Shown here piece by piece: positions 63,726 to 64,000 of a stretch of DNA of 64,000 nt. The notes below the pieces were generated by a model. The model was not told where the DNA came from, made no database searches, and saw nothing but the letters and a program-made list of their open reading frames with translations. Positions within the stretch are counted from its first letter, which is position 1. Every line of letters begins with the position of its first letter. This DNA is from an uncultured Chitinophagaceae bacterium (GTDB taxonomy: Bacteria; Bacteroidota; Bacteroidia; Chitinophagales; Chitinophagaceae): assembly GCA_937958995.1 (NCBI GenBank), contig CALGAP010000013.1, forward strand, positions 72,290-136,289, in the 5' to 3' direction. Made by a program: the position numbers and the translations under genes.

Positions 63726-64000
63726 ATGCAACACCATATCCAAACGCTGGTCAAACATTTCTTCCAGAAAGACTCATTGCAGGAAGTTAGCGTTAATCAA
63801 CTGCAGCAATTTGTTGATGACTATCCTTACTCTGCCGTCGGCCAACTATTGCTCGCCAAAAAACTCGGCGACACGGGCGCCCAGAATGTCGAGGAGGTAA
63901 GAGCAAAAGCCTCGCTTTATTTCCACGATCCCGTTTGGGCCGGCTGGTTTTTGAAGAATAAGATGGAAACAGACATCAGCGCCGTCAGTGCACCCGCCAC
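63726..64000 (+). CDS. Conserved hypothetical protein, N-terminal part (cut by window end)
   Basis: 91 codons visible, still open at the edge. Starts MQHHIQTLVKHFFQKDSLQE, then VDDYPYSAVGQLLLAKKLGD and ASLYFHDPVWAGWFLKNKME, a helical, TPR-like composition without signal peptide. I do not recognise a named family. It begins 5 bp after lptE and is probably in the same operon. Confidence 0.7.
   Translation, partial: MQHHIQTLVKHFFQKDSLQEVSVNQLQQFVDDYPYSAVGQLLLAKKLGDTGAQNVEEVRAKASLYFHDPVWAGWFLKNKMETDISAVSAPA

Noticed and set aside
1..64000. CRISPR array, rRNA operon, insertion sequence
   Set aside because: No spaced 25-40-bp repeats, no rRNA-like segments and no transposase frames were seen on either strand.

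Overview
The window is from a member of the Bacteroidota, most likely family Chitinophagaceae (Chitinophaga/Niastella/Terrimonas type). The indications are a SusC/SusD pair, a large TonB-dependent receptor with a CarboxypepD_reg-like domain, many -7 boxes of the Bacteroidota type (TAnnTTTG), an OstA/MCE/amidase neighbourhood, and a long array of MacB/FtsX-type permeases of a kind common in this family. The family-level placement is inference. I see no transposase, CRISPR array or prophage.

Layout. 1-4022: cell-envelope block with the end of one N-acetylmuramoyl-L-alanine amidase, a second tandem amidase, an MCE/MlaD-like lipid-transport protein and an OstA-like (LptA-type) protein. 4233-11879: a small outer-membrane protein, then a SusC/SusD nutrient-uptake pair bracketed by two nearly identical DeoR-family repressors. 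11968-22854: housekeeping and mixed genes, namely an SpmAB-like nucleoside-gate protein, ychF, a TonB receptor, purC, an ABA4-like membrane protein, an NAD(P)-binding protein, a lactonase, trhO and a phosphoribosyltransferase. 23043-30793: two halves of an HdrC/HdrB-like Fe-S redox pair, separated by a four-gene reverse-strand operon (DinB, NRDE/TANGO2, ATP-grasp, LysE), then a PepSY protein and a conserved hypothetical.

30933-60214 is the standout. A histidine kinase and a sigma-54-dependent response regulator are transcribed away from a roughly 26-kb export locus: one HlyD-type adaptor, a small secreted peptide, an ABC ATPase, eight intact double-FtsX permeases of about 800 aa, three clearly decayed permease remnants, a DUF4097 repeat protein, a second ABC ATPase with altered motifs, and a TolC-type outer-membrane protein. 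Three places in this locus (before the adaptor, before the sixth permease and before the eighth permease) carry the same regulatory layout. Each has two 17-bp direct repeats (consensus TGTAYCAWWAnCGAACA) exactly 22 bp apart, followed 51-53 bp later by a sigma-54-like -24/-12 element. This fits a single regulon controlled by the adjacent NtrC-type regulator.

60246-64000: tRNA-Gly(CCC), a strong terminator, miaB overlapping a receiver-less sigma-54 activator, lptE, and the start of a conserved hypothetical gene cut by the window end. Start codons were moved downstream of the longest open frame wherever a signal peptide, family N-terminus or promoter position argued for it.
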